Notes: generated by a model from the letters alone, not told the origin. Positions 45,201 to 56,718 are shown, counted from the stretch's first letter. The stretch is DNA of 64,000 bases from Aspidapion aeneum (GCA_963576565.1 OY755039.1:74604771-74668770); one strand, 5' to 3'. Numbers and translations are program-made.

Positions 45201-45373
45201 TTTAGCGTTTATTTATTTATTTATTTATTTTTTATTTCATTTATTGACGGACAAAATGCCCATTTTTTAAAAAAGGTACAAAATAAAAATACAGAAAAAA
45301 AAATTGTACTTAGTACATAACATAAATAATCTAAGAAAAAACAAAAATAATACAGTGAGGTAATAAACCAGAG

Positions 45374-48250
45374 TTAAGGTACCTGGGAGAGTTGATTCAA
45401 AAACTGTTTTTTAGACCCGAAAAAATCAAGAGAGGGGCTCTGATTTGCCAGTGACATACTTCTAGAAAAGAATGAATTTTTGCCATAGTTAGAACGATGA
45501 AAAGGAATATGGAAAAGATGATGATTTCTAGTATTAACTTGAGGAGCATTTAGAGTTATTTTACTAGTAAGGCTCGGACAGTCTACTAAAGAGTGTAAGA
45601 TTTTGAAAAGTAGTTGAAGGTCATGGTGTTCTCTTCTTGTTGACAAAGGAATGAGATTTAATCTTTGATAAAGAGTTTCATAGGTCAATTCATTGTTGAA
45701 AAATTTAAAATTAATGTATTGTAGAAACTTCTTTTGAACTCTTTCAATTCTCGAAATATGAGATTGGTAGTGTGGACTCCAAACAGAAGATGCATAATCA
45801 GGATGGGACCTCACAAGGCTGCAATAGAGAATTTTAAGTGCATGAAGAGTACTGAAGTCATGAGTGTTTCTTTTAATGAAGCCAAGCATTCTAAATGCCT
45901 TGTTAACTATATATGTGATATGATCAATAAAGGAAAGCTCAGGATCAAGAATAACGCCGAGATCCGTTATAGAGTCAGATATTGAAAGGACTTTATCTTT
46001 AATGAGATAGTTATGTAAAGTTTTGTCTCGTTTCCTTGAAAATATCATCAATCTGCACTTGGAGATGTTTAGTTCCATTCCATTGTCATCACACCACTTA
46101 ACAAAGTTATTGAGTTCTTGCTGTAGCTCCAGACAGTCCTGTGGACCAGAGATAATTTTAGAAGTTTTTAAATCATCAGCAAAAAATAAGAAAGTGCTAG
46201 AATTAAAACAAGCTGCGGCATCATTTATGAAGCAATTAAAAATAACTGGAGCTAAATGCGAGCCTTGTGGGACTCCTGACAGAACAGGAATGTCCTGTGA
46301 TATGAAACCATTGATTTTGACTTTCTGAGTACGACCCGTCATGGCACTCTGGATCCAGCTCAATATGGGATCGGATATGCCATAAAACTTTAGTTTTTTG
46401 AGCATCACATTATGTGGAACCTTATCGAAAGCCTTGGCAAAGTCTGTGTATATTGTATGAACTTCAGAACCATTCTCCAAGGCCTCAATAATGTTCACTG
46501 AATGGGAAATAAGATTGAGTTCAGTATTCCGACCAGCACTGAAACCATATTGCTCATTTATGATTATTGGAGATAAGAAAGATGTTAGATGTATTGTTAT
46601 AAATTTCTCAAAGATTTTAGGTATAGTGCTCATTATACTGATTGGCCTATAGTTTCTAATATTTGAGCTGTCACCAGACTTATGAATGGGGATGACATAA
46701 CTGGACTTCCAGATGTCAGGAAAAATCCCAGAAGTGATTGATGTGTTGAAGATTAGATGAAGAGGTCTAGAAAGAATGAAAGAGCAGTTTTTTAGGAAAA
46801 TTGGGGGAATGTTATCAGGGCCAGGTCCCTTTGAAATGTCAAGAGTAGAAAGCTCACTATATATGTCTGATATGGAAATACAGTAGTTTGTGATGTTATT
46901 GATGCTGTATGAAAGTTTATCCTGGTAATTGGGCTGTTTCTGAGAGTAAACAGAACTAAAGTAGCTTGCAAACAGATTTGCTGCCTCAATACCCATTTCA
47001 TTCTTTTCATTATCTAGATATAGATTGGAAGGAATACTAGAGGAGTTTCGTTTAGAGTTTATGAAATTCCAAAAGCACTTTGGGTTACTATTAAGATCAC
47101 TTTCCACATTGAGGATGTAGTTTCTATAGCATAGAGATGATAAGATTTTGCATTCAGACCGTAGATTTGAAAATATGAGATAGTTTTGATTAGATGGAGT
47201 TGACTTAAAGTTCTTATGGGCAATTTTTTTTTGGATAATGAGGCTAATAAGATCTTTTGAGAACCATAGAGGAAATTTTCTGCTTGCTCTTTTTTTCTGA
47301 GGTATAAATGTAGTAATTGTAGCATCCAAGATTTTGTAAAATTGTTCAACCATACTCTCAACATTAAGACCGGACAGGATTGTGTCCCAGTGAAACGAAC
47401 CCAAATATTCATTGATTAAGTTATAGTCAGCTGATTTAAAATCAGGATAGAAACAATTTGCCTGAGGGCTAACAGAGTTCAATGTCTTTTTAGAGAGCTT
47501 TAAATCAAAGGAAAGAGGTGGATGGTGACTATCAACTCTCACAAGTGGATCACAGCATTTGATATCGAATAGCCTAGGAAAAAAAACTAAATCTAATATT
47601 ACATTGTTAAGATTGCGAATAGTGTTGAGTTGGAAAAATCCATTGTACGCACAAATATCAGAGACTGCTGCAATTATTTCCATAGTTTGTGGTGGAACAT
47701 ATACATCTTGACAGGGAGTAGCCACTGAGCATTCACCAATATTGTTCCAACAAGCCCTTGGCAAATTAAAGTCTCCAGCGATGCACATATCAGTATTAGG
47801 ATAGTTGTCTCGGATTGAGTCAATGGTTTCTCCCGCTAGAATAAACTTTTCAGACGGTGACTCTGGAGGAAGATAAATGCATCCTAGAATACAGTCAGGT
47901 TTCTTTGATCCAATCGCCACAAATACTTGTTCTAGCTCCGGTGGAGTCGTAATAAGTTTGCATGTAATAGATTTGTGAATCGCGATCAGGCAGCCTCCCA
48001 TTGATTTTTTGCAAGTAGTCACCTGGGATCTATCTTTCCTAAATACTATGTAATTTTCCATCCCTAATTCAGGGCATGAAAGTTCCTCTGATAGGTTAGT
48101 TTCAGTCAGGAGGATGGCATCGTAGTTGTTAACAGCAATATTACATGTCAGAGAGGTGAGTTTAGATCGTAATCCTCGCACATTTTGGTAATAGATATGG
48201 AGTTTTTTACATTGTTTTGGATTATGGCCGTCTTTGACTAGTTTTCCTGA
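45374..48250 (-). CDS. LINE ORF2: endonuclease-reverse transcriptase, apparently intact
   Basis: The frame is open for 958 codons. The APE endonuclease begins LHIYYQNVRGLRSKL (just upstream of the GTG at 48181), with catalytic Glu in LLTETNL, then IYLPPESP, CIAGDFNLP and VDSHHPPLSF. RT motifs: ISKGPGPDNIPPIFLK, YVIPIHKSGDSSNIRNYRPI, EQYGFSAGRNTELNL, IYTDFAKAFDKVPH (motif A), SGVPQGSHLAPVIF and FLFFADDLKTSKI (motif C). The tail has LGVILDPELSF and FIKRNTHDFSTLHAL. There is no RNase H. No ATG occurs near the start: the frame overlaps the last bases of ORF1 (stop at 48238-48240), so translation probably depends on reinitiation or frameshifting after ORF1. The second strand-cleavage His motif is S-H-H rather than S-D-H. 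Confidence 0.92.
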   Translation of the reverse strand, partial: SGKLVKDGHNPKQCKKLHIYYQNVRGLRSKLTSLTCNIAVNNYDAILLTETNLSEELSCPELGMENYIVFRKDRSQVTTCKKSMGGCLIAIHKSITCKLITTPPELEQVFVAIGSKKPDCILGCIYLPPESPSEKFILAGETIDSIRDNYPNTDMCIAGDFNLPRACWNNIGECSVATPCQDVYVPPQTMEIIAAVSDICAYNGFFQLNTIRNLNNVILDLVFFPRLFDIKCCDPLVRVDSHHPPLSFDLKLSKKTLNSVSPQANCFYPDFKSADYNLINEYLGSFHWDTILSGLNVESMVEQFYKILDATITTFIPQKKRASRKFPLWFSKDLISLIIQKKIAHKNFKSTPSNQNYLIFSNLRSECKILSSLCYRNYILNVESDLNSNPKCFWNFINSKRNSSSIPSNLYLDNEKNEMGIEAANLFASYFSSVYSQKQPNYQDKLSYSINNITNYCISISDIYSELSTLDISKGPGPDNIPPIFLKNCSFILSRPLHLIFNTSITSGIFPDIWKSSYVIPIHKSGDSSNIRNYRPISIMSTIPKIFEKFITIHLTSFLSPIIINEQYGFSAGRNTELNLISHSVNIIEALENGSEVHTIYTDFAKAFDKVPHNVMLKKLKFYGISDPILSWIQSAMTGRTQKVKINGFISQDIPVLSGVPQGSHLAPVIFNCFINDAAACFNSSTFLFFADDLKTSKIISGPQDCLELQQELNNFVKWCDDNGMELNISKCRLMIFSRKRDKTLHNYLIKDKVLSISDSITDLGVILDPELSFIDHITYIVNKAFRMLGFIKRNTHDFSTLHALKILYCSLVRSHPDYASSVWSPHYQSHISRIERVQKKFLQYINFKFFNNELTYETLYQRLNLIPLSTRREHHDLQLLFKILHSLVDCPSLTSKITLNAPQVNTRNHHLFHIPFHRSNYGKNSFFSRSMSLANQSPSLDFFGSKKQFLNQLSQVP

Positions 48251-49110
48251 TCACTTACAATTTGTGGAATCCCTTTATTGTATTTGATTTTGAGTGAGTT
48301 TTCGCCACTAGACTTACGTTTCTTTAGATCCGTTTTGACTTTTTTTTCCAATTGTTGCTGTTTTGGGGTAAGATCCAAGTTGATATAAATATTTTTCCCT
48401 TTTAATTTGTTGCGACAGCGGACTAGCAATTGAGCATCACTTGATAACGTTGCAATAACTTTAACATCTCCTCCTGATGTAGTTATATTTCTAAGGCCAA
48501 CAATGTTCTCCTGGTTGCAAGTTACGCCAAGGTAGCTAAAAAGCTTATTGAGTCTTTCGGCTCTAACAGTTTCATTATCATCCGGTTTAATGAGCCCGGT
48601 AATGCTAATATTACCTTCTATCTTCTTCGTTTCCTCAACATTGACAAACCTTCTTAGTCTTTCCACCTCTCTCTTTAGTTCCATATTGCTTTTGGAAACT
48701 TCAGTAACCATATCAGAGAGAACCTTTGAACGTTTCTTCTCATCCTCATATTGCGCATTCAAAAACTCCATCGACGTTCTAAATACTCCTAACTCTATCT
48801 TGAGCTCTTCTATAGAATTTTTGAGCGCAAGCAGATCATCGGTGCTGCTTTTGGGGCTTGTTCCAGGCAACGACCAAATGGTTGAACGACGGTGATTTCT
48901 TGAAGCTCTTTCATTTGTAATGTAGTCTTGCAGTTCATCCAGACATGGTTCACATGTCCAATCTCTCTTCTCAGCTATCATGATCCTAGCTTCAATTTCA
49001 GTTACGTTGCCACATCCAAGATGAAAGGAACCCTTGCATTTTCCACACAGCAATTTCAATTTCTTGCCAATGCTCTGCTTACAGTGATTACATACTTTTG
49101 ATTGAGACAT
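48238..49110 (-). CDS. LINE ORF1: PHD-finger and coiled-coil protein
   Basis: 290 residues, intact. The N-terminal Cys/His module CNHCKQSIGKKLKLLCGKC, then FHLGCGNV and WTCEPC, has the spacing of a PHD-type zinc finger (residues about 7-57). A coiled coil follows (about 95-160: LLALKNSIEELKIEL to NMELKREVERLRRF), then a basic, probably nucleic-acid-binding region containing NVEETKKIEGNISITG and NIYINLDLTPKQQQLEKKVK. Such ORF1 proteins form trimers or multimers on LINE RNA; that role is from the family, not shown here. Residues at about 154-192 are duplicated at 44587-44703. Confidence 0.88.
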   Translation of the reverse strand: MSQSKVCNHCKQSIGKKLKLLCGKCKGSFHLGCGNVTEIEARIMIAEKRDWTCEPCLDELQDYITNERASRNHRRSTIWSLPGTSPKSSTDDLLALKNSIEELKIELGVFRTSMEFLNAQYEDEKKRSKVLSDMVTEVSKSNMELKREVERLRRFVNVEETKKIEGNISITGLIKPDDNETVRAERLNKLFSYLGVTCNQENIVGLRNITTSGGDVKVIATLSSDAQLLVRCRNKLKGKNIYINLDLTPKQQQLEKKVKTDLKKRKSSGENSLKIKYNKGIPQIVSDQEN

Positions 49111-49209
49111 TTTTTATATTCAAAAATCTTTAAATTACTTACGGTCTTAAAATAGCTGGCAACAGCATTAAAAATTATATTGTTTCAATACACAAATATC
49201 ACGAGTCCA

Positions 49210-50450
49210 AAGTTCAATTCATATGCCTATTTATCCGTTTAAGTCCCCTTTTAAGTATACAGAATTAATACATTTTAATACCTCCCAAATTCACATTTTC
49301 AATTCTTTCTTATCCAAAAAAAAAGGATTTGAAAAGGTGTATTAAATTTTCATTAAAAAGTATAAAAATATTCCATTCATTTGAATACACTTTTTGGCAT
49401 TCAAAAGAAATCCATGTCTATGTCATTAAGGGGTTTTATATTTAATCTCCTTTAATCCATAAAATCTTTATCCTTTTGAATCCCCTTTCATGTATACAGA
49501 ATGAATACATTTCATCCATTTCAATACACTTTGTGGCATTCAAAAGGAATCCCTTTCTATCTCATTAAGGGTTGTTATTTTGAATTCTCTTCAATCCATA
49601 AACTATTTATCCTTTTAAGTCCCCTTTTAAGTATACAGAATTATAACATTTTAATACCTCCGAAATTCACATTTTCAATTCTTTCTTATCCGAAAAAAGG
49701 ATTTGAAAAGGCGTATTAAGTTGTCATTAAAAAGTATATAAACATTCCATCCATTTCAATACACTTTGTGTCATTCAAAAAGAATCCATTTTTATACCAT
49801 TAAGGGTTTTTTTAATCCCCTTCAATCCATAAAATAATTATCCTTTTGAATCCTCTTCCAAGTATACAGAATAAATACATTTTAATACCTCCGAAATTTA
49901 CATTTTCAATCCTGTCTTATCCAAAAAAAGGAATCCATTTCTATGTCATTAGGGGGTTTTATTTTTAGTCCCCTTTAATCCATAAAATCTTTAACCTTTT
50001 GAATCCCCTTTCAAGAATACCGAATGAATACATTTTAATACCTTCGAGATCTACATTTTTAATCCTCTCTTATCCAAAAAAAAGGATTTCAAAAAGCGTA
50101 TGCAATTAGCATTAAAAAGTATATAAACATTCCATCCATTTCAATACAGTTTGTGGCATTCAAAAAAATAATAATAATAAAATTACTTATCCTTTTAAAT
50201 CCCCTTTTAAGTATGCAGAATGAATACATTTTAATACCTCCTAGATCTATATTTTGAATCTTTTCTTATCCAAAAAAGGATTTGAAAAGGCATAATAAAG
50301 TGGCATTAAAAAGTAGACAAACATTTCATCCATTTCAATACACTTTGCGACATTCAAAAGGAATCAATATTAAGGGTTTTTATTTTGAATTCTCTCCAAT
50401 CCATAAACTATTTATCATTTTAAGTCCCTTTTTAAGTATACAGAATTAAT
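49210..50450. repeat. Satellite 1, second block
   Basis: Same monomers as 34611-38400 but more diverged and irregular: some units are shortened (for example 49917-49935 jumps between monomer parts, and 50165-50185 has an ATA insertion). Resumes in phase with the monomer interrupted at 38400. Frames through it are artefacts. Confidence 0.88.
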
Positions 50451-51019
50451 GGGCAGTTCTTCAGAAAACCTGTGAAATGAGCTTCCCTTTTTTTTTTAAA
50501 ATATAATATTAAAAAATAAGCTTTTTATTGTCTGTTAAAAAGAAAATGCTTTAATATTTTGCATAGAGTATGTTTCCCAGAAAACAAATGTATATTTTTG
50601 GAGAAAAAGTAAAAATAAGAAAAAATGATTCAACAAAGCTGAGGTTATGTTAACAAAGCTGATAAATTACTTAGAAAATATATGTAGTGAACAAATTTTA
50701 CATAAAAAAGTCATAACAAAACAAAAAAAAAACTACTTTTTATCAAAAAACACAGCAAAAATAGAAGAATTTTTAAAAAAGTATATTAACGAAACTGAGG
50801 TCAAGTTAACAAAGCTGATAAATTACTTAGAAAATATATATTGCAAAGCTTATTGTATTTAAATTTCTCATAACTAAATTTAAAAAACTACTACTACCAA
50901 ATAAACAAAAATAATTATAATGAACAAAAAACCTAAAACCTATTATTTTCAAATTTTTAATCTCTTCTTAAACCACTTAAATCTTAAATGAGCAACAATA
51001 TAAAAAGTTAATCTACAGA

Positions 51020-51418
51020 TAATGGTTTGATGCTTTCGTTGGGAACTTGTTAAAACTATTTGGTTTTCACTCTTTCCAACGTCGATCACATGGATACGAA
51101 TGATCCCCGTCTGGAACACGATCTGACAATCAGGAACAAGTGATCCATGCCAATCCACGTCCGGTTTTGGCCTTTTGGGCCATCCTCAGGTGAATGTAGG
51201 CGATAGCTCCTTGTAGAGCATAAGTTGTGTGAAACCAACAGAAACAACTACTCAGAGGGAAAATACTCCTGCCCGTATTAAATTATACTAATGGTTTGAT
51301 GCTTTCGTTGGGAACTTGTTAAAACTATTTGGTTTTCACTCTCTCCAACGTCGATCACAAGGATACGAATGATCCCCGTCTGGAACACGTTCTGATAAGG
51401 AACAAGTGTTCCATGATC
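51020..51418. repeat. Direct duplication, about 130 bp copies 270 bp apart
   Basis: The segment starting TAATGGTTTGATGCTTTCGT, through CCAACGTCGATCACA and GAATGATCCCCGTCTGGAAC, to AGGAACAAGTG, occurs at about 51020-51150 and 51289-51418 with few differences. The intervening sequence is unique. Confidence 0.8.
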
Positions 51419-51630
51419 CCCATCATACATTCTCTAGATTTTGCTTTTTTTTCATCTGCACCTTTTTTTGTGTCTTTCTTTTTTTTGCCATTTTTCTAGA
51501 AATCAAAAAATTAATGTTTATAAAAAAGTTTATATGTCAAAAAAATATGCCTTTTTTTTTAAGCTTTTATAAAATTCACTAAAAAGTTAAAAATTAATTT
51601 GTTGGTATTCCGATATCATACATTGTAAGA

Positions 51631-51818
51631 CAGTCGAACCTCTCTAACTCGAACCTTTTAAGTGGTTCTGCACCTCAGACTAACAAATTTATTAATCTAA
51701 GTTCTGCACTTTTTATATGAATTTTAACCTCTTTAACTCGAATTTCTATAAGTCGAACTCTCCATAACTCGAACTGATTTGGTTGTCCCTTGAAGTTCGA
51801 GTTATAGAGGTTCGACTG
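51631..51818. mobile_element. pogo/Tigger-like MITE
   Basis: The left end CAGTCGAACCTCTCTAACTC and the right end GAGTTATAGAGGTTCGACTG match the CAGT(C/A)-AACCTCTATAACTCGAA ends known from pogo-type Tc1/mariner elements. Internal AACTCGAA words repeat. TA follows the right end; the left TA is decayed. 188 bp, nested in the 50451-52870 element. Confidence 0.75.
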
Positions 51819-52870
51819 TAATTTTGACCATGATTTTTTGATAAGATATGTTATTACATTTATTATTGTTTGAAAAAATGTTAATTCACTATAACTAGCA
51901 AAGAAATGCAATGGTAAGTAAACCCAACCCAACCTGACCCAAGCTACCGTTAATTGACTTTTTGTGTTAACGAAAAGGGCCGAAACGTTTCAACTGTCGT
52001 TTCTGCCTAATAATTGACCCCAATAATTCGAAAATACTTTTTATTTTTTGTTACCTAAGCTTTTTCAGTAAATTATACTATAATATTCAACTTTGTTAAC
52101 ACATCCTCAGCTTTGTTACCACCAGTATTAACAAAGCTGATATTAACGGAGCTGAGGAATCTATTCATATTTCCCGCCTAACTCCTTGAAAACAAAATGT
52201 TGGGATCTGTTTTTTTGCCCTGTTTTTTATAACGTTTTGCGCATTATTAAGTCACATTTAGATTATTTAAGACATTTTTTGTATTGTCAGGAACTTGACA
52301 ACAAACTTGAGAAAGTGTGCTTGTCACTTACCTGTTTTGTCACTTCAAAATTAAAAAAATACTTCACAGCGTCCACCTGCTTCTTGACAGCGAAGAATGT
52401 GACTATAGTAAACGGAACAATGCAATGGCGGCTGCTTGTGTTGCCATATATGGATTTTAGTGCGATTTAAAAATTGGTAACAAAGCTGATGCAAAGAGGG
52501 TGTGACAACGATATTATTTTAAAAAAATCAGAGTGTCTTTTGTTGAATATTATTATTTTGGCTCAAAATTTTTTTTTTGAGTTGATCTTGTTAGAACTTA
52601 ACTATATTAATCTAAATCATTAACCATAACTTTAAAAAATAAGTCGGAATGTGCTCACCTTGGAGTTGTGACATTAACAAAGCCTGAGACCTCAGCTACT
52701 GTTAATACAGCAAAAATCCTTAATAATTAAAATATTTTTTTCTTTTTTTGGTGAGGTAGCAAATTAGATTGCATTTTATCCTATTTTAAATTAAAAAGTA
52801 GGTTTCTGCTTCAAAAAATGAGATATTTACCCCTGTGACACTGTTTCACAGGTTTTCTGAAGAACTGCCC

Positions 52871-53135
52871 TAATACATTTTAATACCTCCCAAATTTACA
52901 TTTTCAATTCCTTCTTATCCAAAAAAAGGATTTGAAAGGGTGTATTAAATTGTCATTAAAAAGTATATGAACATTTCATCAATTTCAATACACTTTGTGT
53001 CATTCAAAAAGAATCCATTTCTATACCATTAAGGGTTTTTTAATACCCTCCAATCCATTAAATAATTATCCTTTTGAATCCCCTTTCAAGTATACAGAAT
53101 AAATACATTTTAATACCTCCAAAATTTACATTTTT
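52871..53135. repeat. Satellite 1, last block
   Basis: Just over one monomer (TAATACATTTTAATACCTCC, TTATCCAAAAAAAGGATTTG, TTCAATACACTTTGTGTC), then the array ends inside the next TTACATTTT. Confidence 0.88.
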
Positions 53136-54311
53136 CCCATATGCACAAAGGATCCGTTCTTAAAACTGAATAATTTTTGAGACTCAATCTCTTGTTGTTT
53201 TTGTACAATTTACGTTTTTGTTAACATTACGGCTTATGAGAAATCAGTTTGTTTGTCCTACAGAAGATATCTTAGATTGGATCATATGTTTTGCTAGACA
53301 GCCCTATAAGTACCTAGTTAAACAAAAAAATAATAATAATAACACCAACCAAATACCTAACCTAGAAAAATGTTTCTATTTATAGATTGGCAATAACTCC
53401 AAAAAACTTTTGTTCTTATTTCTTCTATCCTACCCATGTATACAATTTATACAGGGGGTACCATAATTAGCAGAACACCCCAATATATTAGAAACTAGCA
53501 GTTTTCAAAAAACTGTTAAACAGGAGATTTTTACGGTTAATTCTTAACTGAAAAATTTCTCTGGATTAAGTTCAAAGCTTCTCTCAAAACTCTCCTTTTA
53601 AAGATTTTTCTAACTGCTAGTTTCCTATTTATATATAAGTATACATATTATATAGTTTCTTATTTATGTTCTGCTATTTATGGTGCAAAAAATAATAAAG
53701 AAGAGGACAAATTCAAATTAACCAACCTTTAATTCATAATTTCTATTCACTAAGCTGAAAAACATCCTTAGCAAAATGGCACCATAAATACTATCCTTGA
53801 TTTAAAATCCATATAAACACTATCCTTGAAGCTGAGCCACAATAGACCCGATAGTAGTCGCAGTAGAAGGGCTCCAAGGCCCACTCACATATGAATCATG
53901 AATCATCCTTGAACCTCTACCAAATGGAAAAAATGGTCTCATATAACGCATACTGTGAGAGGAAGTTCACTGGAATGTCCCTATTAAAACAAAACTTCTG
54001 ACTTGACTTGTTCTAAGCTAATGTTTTAAGCAATAATCACCTACCAAAAGTCTCTAGCTCACTGAGAAGTATAAAAAATATCTGTTGCAAGATTTAAAAA
54101 GTTAGGTAAAGATTCAAGTTAAAAGAAAACTTTTTGATATAATTTTTCTCAAAATTTATTAAATAAAAAAAAATAAAAAATGCTTTTATATAAAACACAA
54201 TAATATTTGTATTTGTCAACTAATTTATGGTAAAATTGACTGCTAAGAACCTTTCTGATTTCTCTTATACATCTAGTTTATAAATAGGCACTTAACTACC
54301 CTCCTTTCTAA
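53136..54311. other. Unassigned stretch right of satellite 1
   Basis: No gene was recognised. Contains a small inverted pair (GAAACTAGCAGTTTT at about 53491 and AACTGCTAGTTTC at about 53614). It also has a segment at 53834-53910 that recurs inverted at about 56933-57002. Confidence 0.4.
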
Positions 54312-54641
54312 GGGCCAGTTTATCAATGGAGGGGTATCTCGTCGTGTTAGCTAGCCCAGGGCCAACTCCAACCTTGGGATAACCCTCGAGCTAAAGAGAA
54401 AAGTGTTTATCCACATCATTTTAACCCAGAGCTCCGAAACTCGTAGGTTGGCAATGCTGATAACAATCGACCATCTAAGTTTTCCCTTCTTATTTGATAG
54501 TCTATGGTATTTTGGACATTTTGTGGTTATAATCATATGTTTTTGTTTTTTTGGTTTTGGGTGTTTTATTTAAAAAAATTATTTGAAAAAGTTTTGTTCA
54601 CCCAGGGCTATCAAAACGGATATATTTTTGATTCACCTTCT

Positions 54642-56085
54642 TCAGTTATTGTACTCTAGCCAGTAAGTATTCCTACTAAGTTTATAACATGCAAATTTAA
54701 TAAATTTACGCTGGATACTCTCGAGTCGATCTATGTAAATATTAAAGAATGGTGACCATATGATGTTAGAAAACTCAAGAATTGATCTTACAAAACTTAT
54801 AAATAATAGTTTTAGTGTGTTGACATTTGTAAAATCCTGGCAAGATCTCTTTATGAAACCCAACATTTTATACTCCAAGATCCCTCACAACAGATATTTC
54901 TTTTAATACTTTGCCACCCAACATGTAGGTAAGAAGGAAATTATTTCTTAGTCTACTAAATCGCATAACTTGACACTTTGCAGTGTTCAGTGTCATACCA
55001 TTTAGAGTACACCACCTATCAATTTTATCTAAATCATTTTGGATTCTAATTTGGTCCAGCTGTGAGGTAATTCTGGCATATATCTTCAAGTCATCAGCAA
55101 ATAATAGGTATGCAACCTCCAAAAAAGAACAGATGTCATTTATAAAGATATTAAACAAAGGAGGGCCCAAATGTGATCCCTGAGGAACCCCCGATGTGAC
55201 GAAAAAAATATTGGACAGATAGCCTTCAACCTTTACTTGCTGTGACTGACTTGATAAATAAGATTTTATCCATTTCCATAATGGACCAGTGATACCATAC
55301 TTTTTTAATTTTGACATCAAAACACCATGGTTCACTCTATCAAAGGCTTTGCTAAAGTCCATGTAAATAGCATGGACCTCAGCACCTTCGACCATTGCAG
55401 TAGAGATAAAGTTTGTATACAAGAAGAGATTTGTGTCAACAGAACGACCAGAGGAGAAACCATGTTGTTTTGATGTTGTAATTTTCTCGAAAAATCCCTT
55501 AAGTTTTACCTCAACACAATGTTCAAATAATTTAGGAAGAGCCGAAAGAATACTAATAGGACGATAATTATTGACAATTCCTTTGTCCCCAGATTTAAAA
55601 ATGGGTACAACAAATGATTTTTTCCACAGAGCTGGAAATTCACCGATTTTGAGTGATTTATTGAACATTATGCTAAGTGGTAAATAAAGAGATTCAGCAC
55701 AGTATTTTAAGACAGATGGAGGAACTCCGTCTGGGCCTACAGGTTTTGAAACATCAAGCCCATTCAATTCTTTCTCTATTTCAGGTGCACTGAGATACAT
55801 ATCTGAATAATCCTGATCAAACTCTGGAATTGATTCAGAGTCATAAAAATTTTGTGAGTCAGAAGTATAAACAGATGAAAAGAAGTCGGCAAATAAATTA
55901 GAAATGTTGTGTCCATGTTTTGCAACTCTGTCACCAAACTTCATAATCTTGGGACAATCACTTTGACCTTTTTTAGTTTTAATGAAATTCCACAAATTTT
56001 TAGGATTGCTGTTAATAGAGTTTTCTGTTTTTTCAATAAATTTGTTATAATCAATTTTAGTTAAAGTTCTGCATAAAAATGCATC
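54642..56085 (-). pseudogene. Truncated FADDLK-group LINE reverse transcriptase
   Basis: On the minus strand from about 56085: FIEKTENSINSNPKNLWNFI, then LNGLDVSKPVGPDGVPPSVL, FVVPIFKSGDKGIVNNYRPI, KQHGFSSGRSVDTN, YMDFSKAFDRVNHG (motif A), SGVPQGSHLGPPLF, YLLFADDLKIYARI (motif C) and VVRDLGV (frame 54868-55995). A jump then leads to YKMLGFIKRSCQDF and IQRKFIKFACYKLS (frame 54642-54878): about 20 residues and the frame were lost at about 54875. Endonuclease, ORF1 and the 3' tail are missing. It is of the same group as the intact LINE at 45374-48250, clearly dead. Confidence 0.9.
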
Positions 56086-56524
56086 TATAGGTACCTATCG
56101 ACCTATTAAAGCTAGATTTATACATTACATAATTTAAGAGATAAAATGAGTTAAAAGCAAATGGATTAATGTCCATATTGGATCATGCTGCATTTTTTAA
56201 CTTTATTTTTAAACTACTACACCTATTTTATGTTTGTTACAGATCATGTCTTTGCAAGGAAACAAATAAACTTCTCTAAACTTGGGCATTCTAATGAAGA
56301 AATATTAACAAGGTACGTCAACAAGAAATAATGGTACTAGTTTCTGGCACATGAAACTGTTATCCCGGAATGACTGATTTACACCCTGTGCAGAGCAAGA
56401 GGTTTCCTGGCTGACCAGAAGTTGTTTCAAAACCTTCATTTTATATATTATTTATTCTGTAGCATATATTTTTTTTTATTATAAAAGTGCTCTTTCAGTA
56501 TTTTATTTTGATCTTACTCTGTAA

Positions 56525-56718
56525 CAGTGGCGTATATACGGGGGGGGCCGGGCCCCCCCCCCCCGAAGCTAAGATTTTTTTAGATATTTTCCACATATTT
56601 CATAAATACAAACATAAAATAGCATAAAATACGGCCTTATGAGGTCTCGGCCCCCCCCCCCCCCGAAACTGTCTCGGGCCCCCCCCCCCCCCGAAACTTT
56701 TTCCTATATACGCCACTG
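56525..56718. mobile_element. hAT-like MITE (CAGTGGCGTATA family)
   Basis: Starts CAGTGGCGTATATACGGG and ends TATATACGCCACTG. CTCTGTAA flanks it exactly at 56517-56524 and 56719-56726. It carries the longest C tracts in the family (three runs of ten or more C). Lies inside the 54312-57463 element. Confidence 0.93.

Larger units (their letters stand above)
45201..49140 (-). mobile_element. LINE with two open ORFs (FADDLK group)
   Basis: On the minus strand: a short 5' UTR (edge uncertain, at or beyond 49140), ORF1 (49110-48238), ORF2 (48250-45374), a 3' UTR of about 150 bp and a (TAAA)n tail (45205-45236). No frameshift or stop is visible in either ORF, so this is the best-preserved element in the window. 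I could not find its target duplication. Clade: Jockey-superfamily/CR1-like with FADDLK as catalytic motif; a dead relative is at 54642-56085. Confidence 0.85.
50451..52870. mobile_element. 2.4 kb TIR element inserted in satellite 1
   Basis: The left end GGGCAGTTCTTCAGAAAACC (then TGTGAAA) is matched at the right by TTTCACA then GGTTTTCTGAAGAACTGCCC: 27 bp perfect inverted repeats. The satellite reads GAATTAAT before and TAATACATTTT after, so TAAT is duplicated (50447-50450, 52871-52874). The interior has repeated AACAAAGCTGATAAATTACT and AACAAAGCTGA words in both orientations. It also holds a 270 bp-spaced duplication and a nested pogo-like MITE. No frame resembles a transposase. Superfamily open. 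Confidence 0.88.
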
